From SIG710 sp045595425 (lineage in GTDB: Bacteria > Bacillota > Clostridia > Oscillospirales > CAG-272), in assembly GCA_045595425.1 (NCBI GenBank), contig JAZOAL010000107.1:1-19307 (forward strand): a stretch of DNA of 19,307 nucleotides, given 5' to 3'. The position numbers were made by a program, and so were the translations under genes. This document shows positions 1-7,064 of the stretch, in pieces (the first letter of the stretch is position 1; every line of letters starts with the position of its first letter). Below the pieces are notes generated by a model. It saw nothing but the letters and a program-made list of their open reading frames with translations. It had not been told where the DNA came from and ran no database searches.

Positions 1-580
1 CTACGATCCGACTTACAGATGTGTTGACGGAAAGATGATAATTATCGAACTTACCCCATTTTTTTCCCGTGTAGAAATTATAATAGTTCATTCTTCTCTT
101 ATCGGTTTTGGCAATGAGCTTTTTTGCTTCCTCTTTGTCAATGTCATGCCTCTCGCAAACCCTTTTAATGCGGCACTCCATATCGCCGTAAAGAAATATG
201 CTTATTCGCTTTTTATGCTCAGCAAGAACATAATCGGCGCATCTGCCTACAAACACGCAGGACTGCTCTTCAGCAAGAGATTTGATGATATCCGACTGAA
301 TAATGAAAAGCTTATCATTTATCGGAACATTAAGACCGTAGGTCGCATGTGGTGCTCCGAAGGAATTGGAACCCATAGCAAGGGTATAAAGCAAGCTGTT
401 TGTAGCCTTTTCATCTATGCTGTGTATAACATCGGCATGAAAACCACTCTTCTGTGAAGCAAGAGTTACAAGCTCTTTGTCAACATATTTAAATCCAAGA
501 AGCTCAGCCGTCTTTTCTCCTATTTCGCGTCCGCCGCTTCCATACTGTCTCGCAATTGTAATGGCAAAATTATCAGACAT
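1..580 (-). CDS. Cytidylate kinase-like family protein (C-terminus cut by window edge)
   Basis: The reading frame is open from an ATG at 580 to the left window edge, giving 193 codons with no stop. The ATG at 580 is chosen because a GGAGGT ribosome binding site sits six bases before it; the in-frame ATG at 586 would touch that site. The protein opens with a nucleotide-binding loop, AITIARQYGSGGREIGEKTA, followed by GFKYVDKEL, and carries VFVGRCADYVL in the middle and YYNFYTGKKWG near the end. These are hallmarks of the cytidylate kinase-like (AAA_26) family common in Clostridia. Members resemble CMP kinase, but their substrate is generally unproven, so I give no gene symbol. Family members are a little over 200 residues, so only a short C-terminal piece is probably missing. 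A good promoter lies at 613-641. Confidence 0.85.
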   Translation of the reverse strand, partial: MSDNFAITIARQYGSGGREIGEKTAELLGFKYVDKELVTLASQKSGFHADVIHSIDEKATNSLLYTLAMGSNSFGAPHATYGLNVPINDKLFIIQSDIIKSLAEEQSCVFVGRCADYVLAEHKKRISIFLYGDMECRIKRVCERHDIDKEEAKKLIAKTDKRRMNYYNFYTGKKWGKFDNYHLSVNTSVSRIV

Positions 581-612
581 ATTCATACCTCCGTATTATT
601 ATTCACATATAT

Positions 613-641
613 AGTATACCATAAAATTTCAAATCTGTAAA
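613..641 (-). promoter_or_regulatory. Sigma-A-type promoter for the cytidylate kinase-like gene
   Basis: On the minus strand a TTTACA -35 box (636-641) and a TATACT -10 box (613-618) are separated by 17 bases, close to the housekeeping consensus. Transcription would start near 606, leaving a leader of about 25 bases before the start at 580. The region is shared with the divergent flippase gene at 710, for which I see no comparably good promoter. Confidence 0.65.
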
Positions 642-709
642 GTGTATCTTCTAAATTTTTTCCCTCCCACATAAATTTTATCATAGAGCCAAGCTTTTCG
701 GAGGATATA

Positions 710-2347
710 ATGAGAGGTCTTAGAAGATTTTTTGCAAATGCTGCCCTGCTGACTTTTTCCGCACTTATAATGCGGAGCATCAGCGTCAGCTTCAGCGCTT
801 ACGTTTCGAACACAGCAGGTGCCGAAGCCATGGGATTATTCTCACTGATAATGAGTGTATTCGGTTTCGCTCTCACTGTTGCAACATCGGGAGTAAATCT
901 TGCTGTTACGCGCATGGTTTCCGAAGCCCTGGGACAAGGAGATGAGGGGCTGGCACTTAAGAGTATGAAAAAATGTATGATTTACTGTCTGATCTGCTCA
1001 TTTTCTGCCGGCGGTGTTCTTTTTATTTTTGCCGAACCCATAGGTGCTTATGTACTAAAAGACACCCGAACCGTTCTTTCTCTCCGTATCCTTGCCGCCG
1101 CGCTGCCCTTCATCTCTCTTACATCCGGCCTTAACGGTTATTTTACCGCTGTCAGAAGAGTTTATAAAAATACGCTCTATTCGCTGGCGGAACAATTCAT
1201 AAAAATATATTTCACCGTAAAATTCTTTGAGCTTTATATCGACAAAGGTATAGAATATGCTTGTATTGCGATGGTGGCGGCAGACGCTATCTCGGAATTT
1301 TCTGCTTTTGTTATGTCGGCAATTATGTATTATTCCGATAAGCATCTGCACATAAAAGAAAAAAACACCTCCGTCGCCAGTTCTGTTGTAACAAAAACAC
1401 TTTGCTCGATCGCTCTTCCCGTAGCATTCAGCACCTATATCCGCTCAGGTCTGCTTACCATCGAACATATACTTATTCCGCAAGGTCTGACCAAAAGCGG
1501 AGCAAGCCGCTCTGATGCTCTTGCATCATACGGTATGATTCACGGTATGGTTATGCCTGTCGTACTCTTTCCAACCGCTATCCTTTCATCCTTTGCCGGA
1601 CTTCTGGTGCCCGAGCTTGCCGAGGCAGCCGTAAAAAAACAAAAGGCGCTGGTGCAAAGCATTGCCGCACGCGCCTTTCAGTATTCGCTCATTTTTTCTT
1701 TTGGGATAGCAGGTTTTTTGATGTGCTTTTCGGGAGAACTCGGAATAGTCATTTATGAGAGCCTTGACGTATCTGAATATATTTGTCTTATGGCACCTCT
1801 TGTGCCTGTGATGTATCTCGACAGCGTTACAGACGCAATGCTCAAAGGCTTGGGGGAACAGGTCTATTCTATGAATGTCAATATAATCGATGCCCTGCTT
1901 TCGATAATCTGCGTTCTGATCCTGCTTCCTCGCTACGGGATCTTCGGATATGTTATGACAATATATATAACCGAGCTTATAAATGCCGCACTCAGCATAA
2001 CAAAACTTCTTACAGTAACAGAGCTTCGTCCAAAGGTATTCAAATGGGTATTTTCGCCTCTGATCTCTGTTATCGGAGCGGCAAGTATCACAAGAATAAT
2101 ATTCAATCTGGTAGATATGTCTGTTTCACTCGCCGCCGAGATCGCATTTAACGGTATAATAATGCTGGTTTTTTATGGATTATTTACAAGACTCACCGGC
2201 GCACTAAACCGAAGAGACTGCGCTTGGCTGAAAAATGCTATCGGCATCAGACGGTATTCGGCAGATCGCTCCGAAGAGCACCGAGATGCTCGCAAATATT
2301 CAACTCCTTTGCACGGAGAACGCCTTTCGAATACTCGAAAATATTGA
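710..2347 (+). CDS. SpoVB-like oligosaccharide/lipid flippase (MATE/MVF superfamily)
   Basis: This 545-residue, very hydrophobic membrane protein starts at an ATG behind a GGAGGAT ribosome binding site (700-706). The N-terminus (RRFFANAALLTFSALIMRSI) and the pattern of paired membrane helices with short basic loops match SpoVB-type members of the MVF/polysaccharide flippase family. These proteins move lipid-linked cell wall or spore cortex precursors across the membrane. Sporulation use is suggested by family but not shown here. The last roughly 34 residues are hydrophilic and basic and lie entirely opposite the end of the convergent phosphatase gene, so this tail may be a recent readthrough extension. 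No terminator is visible downstream, since the neighbour occupies the space. Confidence 0.85.
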   Translation: MRGLRRFFANAALLTFSALIMRSISVSFSAYVSNTAGAEAMGLFSLIMSVFGFALTVATSGVNLAVTRMVSEALGQGDEGLALKSMKKCMIYCLICSFSAGGVLFIFAEPIGAYVLKDTRTVLSLRILAAALPFISLTSGLNGYFTAVRRVYKNTLYSLAEQFIKIYFTVKFFELYIDKGIEYACIAMVAADAISEFSAFVMSAIMYYSDKHLHIKEKNTSVASSVVTKTLCSIALPVAFSTYIRSGLLTIEHILIPQGLTKSGASRSDALASYGMIHGMVMPVVLFPTAILSSFAGLLVPELAEAAVKKQKALVQSIAARAFQYSLIFSFGIAGFLMCFSGELGIVIYESLDVSEYICLMAPLVPVMYLDSVTDAMLKGLGEQVYSMNVNIIDALLSIICVLILLPRYGIFGYVMTIYITELINAALSITKLLTVTELRPKVFKWVFSPLISVIGAASITRIIFNLVDMSVSLAAEIAFNGIIMLVFYGLFTRLTGALNRRDCAWLKNAIGIRRYSADRSEEHRDARKYSTPLHGERLSNTRKY

Positions 2348-2891
2348 CAGCCGCATTCTCGCACCATTTGATATCCTTCATGCCGTCAAGCCCTACTCCC
2401 GAAACCCTTGCAACGATACAGCGCAACGGAGTTGCGTGAGTTCCGATGAGAACAGTCTCTCCATCGTGCTCTTCTGCAATTCTGTCTATTTCGGAATTTA
2501 TACGCTCATAAAGTTCTGCCACCGACTCGCCGCCATCACAGACGCATTTGCCCAAATCGTTCAGCCAAACCGAATATGTCTCATGATATTTTTCAAGAAG
2601 ATCTGCGTATTTATGCCCTTCCCATTCTCCCGCGTATATCTCACGAAGTTCTCTATCCTTGATTATTTCCTTGCCGACAGCCTTTGCATAGGGCTCAACT
2701 GTATGATAAGGGCGAAGAAGATCGCTTGAATAAATAACATCTATCGGATATTCTTTCTTTACAAGATATTCTCCGAGAAGTCTTGCCTGAGCGAACCCCA
2801 GTTCACTGAGATCAATATCACCGTGACCTATGAAAAGGTGATCTTTGTTTCCCAGGCTTTGGGCATGGCGCACTATCATTAAAGTTGTCAT
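2247..2891 (-). CDS. Histidine phosphatase family protein (phosphoglycerate mutase-like)
   Basis: This is a 214-residue histidine phosphatase. The N-terminal LMIVRHAQS (Arg8, His9) is the RHG-type phosphohistidine motif with Ala in place of the usual Gly. The acidic motif REIYAGEWEG and the second catalytic histidine in GTHATP follow in the expected order. Family substrates range from phosphosugars to nucleotides, so the target is not predictable. The ATG at 2891 is chosen over an upstream TTG at 2903 because GAGG lies seven bases before it and eight bases separate it from the trxB stop, which implies co-transcription with trxB. The 3' end overlaps the convergent flippase gene by 101 bp. The C-terminus NICEHLGAL looks natural for the family. 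Confidence 0.85.
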   Translation of the reverse strand: MTTLMIVRHAQSLGNKDHLFIGHGDIDLSELGFAQARLLGEYLVKKEYPIDVIYSSDLLRPYHTVEPYAKAVGKEIIKDRELREIYAGEWEGHKYADLLEKYHETYSVWLNDLGKCVCDGGESVAELYERINSEIDRIAEEHDGETVLIGTHATPLRCIVARVSGVGLDGMKDIKWCENAAVNIFEYSKGVLRAKELNICEHLGALRSDLPNTV

Positions 2892-2899
2892 TTTATACC

Positions 2900-3796
2900 T
2901 CAACTCATTTTATCAAGATATTCGCATGCGTGTGTAGCGGCAGAAGCACCGTCGGCTACAGCGGTCGCAAGCTGTCTTACGGTCTTTTGGCGGCAATCGC
3001 CGGCAACGAAAATTCCCTCTGTACGCGTAACGCAATCCTCAGCGGAATCCGCATAGCCGAATTCATCAAGATCGATAACAGATGAAAAAGGCTCATTTTT
3101 GGGTGCTTGACCAACTGCAACAAAAAGTCCGTCAAGCAGTATTCTTCTGCCGTTATCCAGCTCTATGCCGCTCAGCACATTATCTCCGAGAAGTGCTGTG
3201 ATCTTTGCCGGAGTAATAATTTCAACATTTGTGAGCTTTTTTAGCTTATTCACAAGCTCAAGATCGCCTCTGAAGCTGTCTCTGCGGTGGATCAAATATA
3301 CCTTTTTGCAGATATCAGCAAGATAAAGTGCATCCTGAAGAGCTGTATTTCCGCCGCCGACAACAGCGGTTGTCTTATCCTTAAAGAAAGCACCATCGCA
3401 GACTGCGCAGTAGGAAACTCCGCTTCCGATAAGCTCGTCCTCACGCTCAAGACCAAGCTTTTTGTGCTTTGCTCCGCTTGCAATAATGACCGCGCGAGCT
3501 TCATAGACCGCGCCCTCGCAAATAACGCGCTTGATCTCGCCGTCATTTTCTATAGAAGTGACCGTTTCGAATTCGATCTGGGCACCAAGCTCGTTTATCT
3601 GCTCAAACAGATTGTCTGCCAGCTCCATTCCGCTGATTTTTTTTACAAACGGGTAGTTTTCAACACAGGGTGAATAGGTTATCTGTCCTCCGACAGTCTC
3701 TTTTTCAAGAAGGAGCACGCTTCTTCCTGCTCTCCCCGCGTAAAGTGCGGCGGTCATTCCCGCAGGACCTGCTCCCACAATAATTATATCATACAT
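2900..3796 (-). CDS. trxB: Thioredoxin reductase (NADPH, FAD)
   Basis: This 298-residue cytoplasmic flavoprotein has every low-molecular-weight thioredoxin reductase signature. The FAD-binding GAGPAG is near residue 8, the redox-active CAVC is at 130-133, a second nucleotide-binding GGGNTA is near 147, HRRDSFR at 170-176 is typical of NADPH recognition, and the C-terminal FAD motif contains FVAGDCR. It transfers electrons from NADPH to a thioredoxin or glutaredoxin-like partner. No free thioredoxin gene is present, but the upstream nrdD encodes a fused CPNC redoxin domain that could be the partner (inference). A GAGG ribosome binding site at 3802-3805 supports the ATG start. A hairpin terminator directly abuts that site, so expression may rely on readthrough from nrdD or on a promoter inside nrdD. 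Confidence 0.93.
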   Translation of the reverse strand: MYDIIIVGAGPAGMTAALYAGRAGRSVLLLEKETVGGQITYSPCVENYPFVKKISGMELADNLFEQINELGAQIEFETVTSIENDGEIKRVICEGAVYEARAVIIASGAKHKKLGLEREDELIGSGVSYCAVCDGAFFKDKTTAVVGGGNTALQDALYLADICKKVYLIHRRDSFRGDLELVNKLKKLTNVEIITPAKITALLGDNVLSGIELDNGRRILLDGLFVAVGQAPKNEPFSSVIDLDEFGYADSAEDCVTRTEGIFVAGDCRQKTVRQLATAVADGASAATHACEYLDKMS

Positions 3797-3805
3797 ACTA
3801 ACCTC

Positions 3806-3842
3806 AAAAAAGGAGCAACCGCGTTTTCTTCGCGGCTGCTCC
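3806..3842 (-). terminator. Intrinsic terminator/attenuator between nrdD and trxB
   Basis: Read on the minus strand, GGAGCAGCCGCG pairs with CGCGGTTGCTCC (one mismatch in a 12-bp stem) around a 7-base loop and is followed at once by six T residues (3811-3806). The stem begins six bases after the nrdD stop codon. The T-run ends exactly where the trxB ribosome binding site begins, so no separate trxB promoter fits between them. Confidence 0.85.
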
Positions 3843-3848
3843 GCATTT

Positions 3849-6218
3849 TTAAATAAAGGATTTGATAGCAGGAACGCCCGTCAGAACTTCGATCTTATCA
3901 TCCTTGCGAGCGATAAGCGTTGGAGCTTGCTTGATATCATAGCGTTCAACAAGCTCGCGGACATCCTCAGCCAGTACCTTATTATATGCAACTCCCGCCT
4001 TTTCAAGCATGGAGATCGCTACCTTACAGTTGGGACAAGTTTTGGTTGTTACGAGAAGCGGAATATCAAGTCCGAAAGGATCATTTGATTTCGGCTTTTC
4101 CACCTTGCTCTGCGCTATGATCTCTGCTCTGTTCGGAGACATATGGGAATTCATCATGTCATAGACCTTGCGCTCCTTATATTCCTGAAGCTTACCGTCA
4201 TTCCAGTTCTGAACGGGACGGTAATAGCCCGTTATACGGCTATAAACCTCAGTTTTCTTGCCGCACTCGGGGCAAGTAAATTTCTCGCCTGCTATATAAC
4301 CGTGATCAACGCAGATAGAATATGTGGGAGAGATAGAATAATAAGGCAATCTGTAATTTTCGGCGATCTTGCGAACAAGATCGGCAGCAGCCTTCCAATC
4401 GGGAAGCTTTTCTCCAAGGAACGCGTGGAAAACAGTACCCGATGTATAGAGGGTCTGGAGCTCGTCCTGAATATCGAGAGCTGTGAAAACATCCTCGGTA
4501 TAACCAACAGGCAGATGAGAGCTGTTTGTATAATAAGGAGTTCCTCCCTTTTCGTTTGCGGTAACGATATCGGGATATCTCTCGATATCATGCTTTGCGA
4601 GACGGTAAGAGGTAGACTCTGCGGGAGTTGCCTCAAGATTATAGAGATCACCGTATTCTTCCTGATAATCAGAAAGACGTTCTCTCATATGGTTTAGAAC
4701 TTCCTTTGTGAATTCCTGAGTTGCCTTCTGTGTCAGATCAGCATGGAGCCACTTTGCATTGAGACCGACCTCGTTCATGCCAACAAGACCGATGGTTGAG
4801 AAATGATTCTCAAATGTGCCCAGATAACGCTTTGTATAAGGATAGAGGCCTTCATTGAGAAGTCTTGTGATAACGGTTCTCTTGATCTTAAGAGAACGTG
4901 CGGAAATATCCATCATATGGTCAAGGCGCTTATAGAAATCCTCTTTATCGGAAGCAAGATAAGCGATCTTGGGCATATTGATCGTAACAACGCCCACAGA
5001 ACCGGTGCTCTCACCGCTTCCGAAGAAGCCGCCGGACTTTTTACGAAGCTCGCGGAGGTCAAGACGGAGACGGCAGCACATACTGCGCACGTCGTTAGGC
5101 TCCATATCGCTGTTTACGTAGTTAGAAAAATAGGGTGTGCCATACTTTGAGGTCATCTCAAAGAGAAGCGTATTATTCTCTGTCTCAGACCAGTCGAAAT
5201 CACGGGTAATTGAATATGTTGGGATAGGATACTGGAAGCCGCGTCCGTTGGCATCGCCCTCGATCATGGTCTCGATGAAGGCACGATTGACCATATCCAT
5301 TTCCTTTTTACAATCCTTATATTTAAAGTCAACTTCCTTACCGCCGATGATGCAGTTCTGCTCCGCGAGGTCTGCAGGAACAGTCCAGTCAAGGGTGATA
5401 TTGGAGAAAGGAGCCTGAGTACCCCATCTTGAAGGAGTATTTACGCCGTAAATGAAGGACTCAATGCACTTCTTTACCTGATCATATGAAAGATTATCAA
5501 CCTTCACGAAAGGAGCAAGATAAGTATCAAAGGAAGAGAACGCCTGAGCTCCTGCCCATTCATTCTGCATGATACCAAGGAAGTTTACCATCTGATTGCA
5601 GAGGGTAGCCAAATGCTTTGCGGGAGCGGATGTGATCTTTCCGGGCACACCTCCAAGTCCTTCCTTTATAAGCTGCTTAAGAGACCATCCGGCACAGTAG
5701 CCGGTGAGCATTGAGAGGTCATGAATATGTATATCAGCATTTCTGTGTGCATTGGCTATCTCGTCATCATAGATCTCGGAGAGCCAATAATTTGCAGTGA
5801 TCGCGCCTGAGTTTGAAAGGATAAGACCGCCGACGGAATATGTTACGGTGGAATTTTCCTTAACACGCCAATCGGCAACATTGACATATTTGTCTACAAT
5901 ATCTTTATAGTCAAGAATAGTAGACTTCATATTTCTCATCTTTTCGCGCTGACGGCGGTAAAGGATATAAGCCTTTGCCACATCGGCATAGCCTGCCTGA
6001 ACAAGAACAGACTCAACGCTGTCCTGGATATCCTCAACAGCCACAAGACCGTCCTTGATCTTTTCACTGAAATCCGCTGTAACCTTAAGTGCGAGAAAAT
6101 CGATAATATTCTGATTATAAACCTTTTCGAGGGCTTCAAATGCTTGAATAATAGCCCCGCTGATCTTTCCAAGGTCAAAATCAACGACCTTGTTGTCTCT
6201 CTTTAATACCCTATACAT
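3849..6218 (-). CDS. nrdD: Anaerobic (class III) ribonucleoside-triphosphate reductase with fused C-terminal redoxin domain
   Basis: This 789-residue glycyl-radical enzyme converts ribonucleoside triphosphates to deoxynucleotides without oxygen. An N-terminal ATP-cone covers about residues 1-90 (MYRVLKRDNKVVDFD). The core has an active-site cysteine in GYCAGWSLKQL and another in SMCCRLRLD. A zinc-binding region, CVDHGY...CPEC (about 636-652), is followed by the radical loop RITGYYRP with Gly664. Residues of about 718-789 form a glutaredoxin-like domain with a CPNC pair (728, 731) and a KQAPTLIA segment around the expected cis-proline; most NrdDs end before such a domain. The ATG at 6218 follows GGAGG by five bases; the upstream in-frame TTG at 6230 overlaps that site and is rejected. 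It is driven by its own promoter with NrdR-type sites, and nrdG lies immediately upstream. Confidence 0.95.
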   Translation of the reverse strand: MYRVLKRDNKVVDFDLGKISGAIIQAFEALEKVYNQNIIDFLALKVTADFSEKIKDGLVAVEDIQDSVESVLVQAGYADVAKAYILYRRQREKMRNMKSTILDYKDIVDKYVNVADWRVKENSTVTYSVGGLILSNSGAITANYWLSEIYDDEIANAHRNADIHIHDLSMLTGYCAGWSLKQLIKEGLGGVPGKITSAPAKHLATLCNQMVNFLGIMQNEWAGAQAFSSFDTYLAPFVKVDNLSYDQVKKCIESFIYGVNTPSRWGTQAPFSNITLDWTVPADLAEQNCIIGGKEVDFKYKDCKKEMDMVNRAFIETMIEGDANGRGFQYPIPTYSITRDFDWSETENNTLLFEMTSKYGTPYFSNYVNSDMEPNDVRSMCCRLRLDLRELRKKSGGFFGSGESTGSVGVVTINMPKIAYLASDKEDFYKRLDHMMDISARSLKIKRTVITRLLNEGLYPYTKRYLGTFENHFSTIGLVGMNEVGLNAKWLHADLTQKATQEFTKEVLNHMRERLSDYQEEYGDLYNLEATPAESTSYRLAKHDIERYPDIVTANEKGGTPYYTNSSHLPVGYTEDVFTALDIQDELQTLYTSGTVFHAFLGEKLPDWKAAADLVRKIAENYRLPYYSISPTYSICVDHGYIAGEKFTCPECGKKTEVYSRITGYYRPVQNWNDGKLQEYKERKVYDMMNSHMSPNRAEIIAQSKVEKPKSNDPFGLDIPLLVTTKTCPNCKVAISMLEKAGVAYNKVLAEDVRELVERYDIKQAPTLIARKDDKIEVLTGVPAIKSFI

Positions 6219-6249
6219 TACTGCCTCCAAAATTTTCGTTAGTAAATAG

Positions 6250-6279
6250 ATTATACCATATATTGAAGGTGCGTGTCAA
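6250..6279 (-). promoter_or_regulatory. nrdD promoter (consensus -35 and -10)
   Basis: On the minus strand a perfect TTGACA (6274-6279) and a perfect TATAAT (6250-6255) are separated by 18 bases. Transcription would start near 6243, about 25 bases before the nrdD ATG. Two NrdR-like boxes lie 40-87 bases upstream of the -35 box. Confidence 0.8.
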
Positions 6280-6318
6280 TTGGCATCTTTCACATATTAT
6301 TTGTCGAAAATTTGTGCA

Positions 6319-6366
6319 CAACTACATTTAGTGCCGATTCTGGTTGTGCGCGCCTATATATAGTGT
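6319..6366. promoter_or_regulatory. Tandem NrdR-box-like sites upstream of nrdD
   Basis: Two 16-bp sites resemble the NrdR consensus ACACwATATATwGTGT. The one at 6351-6366 reads CGCCTATATATAGTGT (13 of 16 match) and the one at 6319-6334 reads CAACTACATTTAGTGC (11 of 16). Their starts are 32 bp apart, about three helical turns, which is the spacing known for NrdR box pairs. NrdR is an ATP-cone repressor of ribonucleotide reductase genes; its own gene is not in this window. The sites lie in the nrdG-nrdD gap, upstream of the promoter. Confidence 0.65.
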
Positions 6367-6374
6367 TTGCATAT

Positions 6375-7064
6375 TTATACACCGCGGAGCTTGGCATGTG
6401 GAATATATTTCCTTGCGATTTCTATATATTGATTCATCACTTCTGCATCAAAACCGTGCATATCGGGGGAGATAAGATCACCCGAGTCAACAAAGCTTTG
6501 CAGATACCAGCGTTCTGCTCCGCGTATCCATTCCCCGATCTTTGCTATATCCTCCGCGCTATGAAGCTCTCTGACTACAGTTGTTCTGAACTCATACGGA
6601 ACAGTGGATTCGGAGAGAAGCTTCACGGTTTCGGCTATTCTGTCTGTTTCATACCCGACTCTTCCAACGGTCTGTGCATATTTATCCGGTGAATTTTTGA
6701 TATCTACCGCAATATAGTCAGAAAGCCTTTCATTGATTATTTCTTTCAGCTTTTCGGGGAAGCTTCCGTTTGTATCCAGCTTTATTTTATAGCCAAGCTC
6801 TCTGATCTTTCTCAAAAATCCCAAAATATCCTTCTGCAAAAGAGGTTCGCCGCCACTTATGGCAACTCCGTCAAGTATGCCGACTCTTTTTTTCAGATAG
6901 TCAAATATCTCATCCTCGCTATAGCTTTCCTCACCGCCGCCAAGTACAAGAGACGCATTATGGCAGAAGGGACACCGGAAATTGCAGCCCTCGGTAAAAA
7001 CAGTGCACGCCACATGTCCCGGAAAATCCAGCAGGGTCAGCTTCTGAAATCCTTTTATAACCAT
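6375..7064 (-). CDS. nrdG: Anaerobic ribonucleotide reductase activating protein (radical SAM)
   Basis: This 229-residue radical SAM protein abstracts hydrogen from the NrdD radical glycine, using S-adenosylmethionine and a [4Fe-4S] cluster. The cluster cysteines are in EGCNFRCPFC (Cys27, 31, 34), the CxxxCxxC pattern, and AISGGEPLLQ is the SAM-binding GGE motif. The N-terminal GFQKLTLLDFPG is typical of the NrdG subgroup that partners clostridial NrdD. The ATG at 7064 overlaps the upstream stop codon by one base (TGATG), implying translational coupling with the M29 peptidase gene; an upstream TTG at 7076 is less likely. nrdG precedes nrdD here, the reverse of the usual nrdD-nrdG order, and nrdD has its own promoter between the two genes. 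Confidence 0.92.
   Translation of the reverse strand: MVIKGFQKLTLLDFPGHVACTVFTEGCNFRCPFCHNASLVLGGGEESYSEDEIFDYLKKRVGILDGVAISGGEPLLQKDILGFLRKIRELGYKIKLDTNGSFPEKLKEIINERLSDYIAVDIKNSPDKYAQTVGRVGYETDRIAETVKLLSESTVPYEFRTTVVRELHSAEDIAKIGEWIRGAERWYLQSFVDSGDLISPDMHGFDAEVMNQYIEIARKYIPHAKLRGV

Noticed and set aside
1..30. Resemblance of the left edge to sequencing adapter
   Set aside because: The bases translate in frame into a plausible continuation of the cytidylate kinase-like protein, and the adapter match is only a short partial one.
2235..2729. A 164-codon frame on the plus strand opposite the phosphatase
   Set aside because: It is antisense to a gene with intact catalytic motifs and shows no recognisable domain.
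6219..6230. TTG starts a few codons upstream of several genes (nrdD, nrdG, M29, dapA, queA, phosphatase)
   Set aside because: In most cases the TTG lies on or before the ribosome binding site, and an ATG with good spacing follows.
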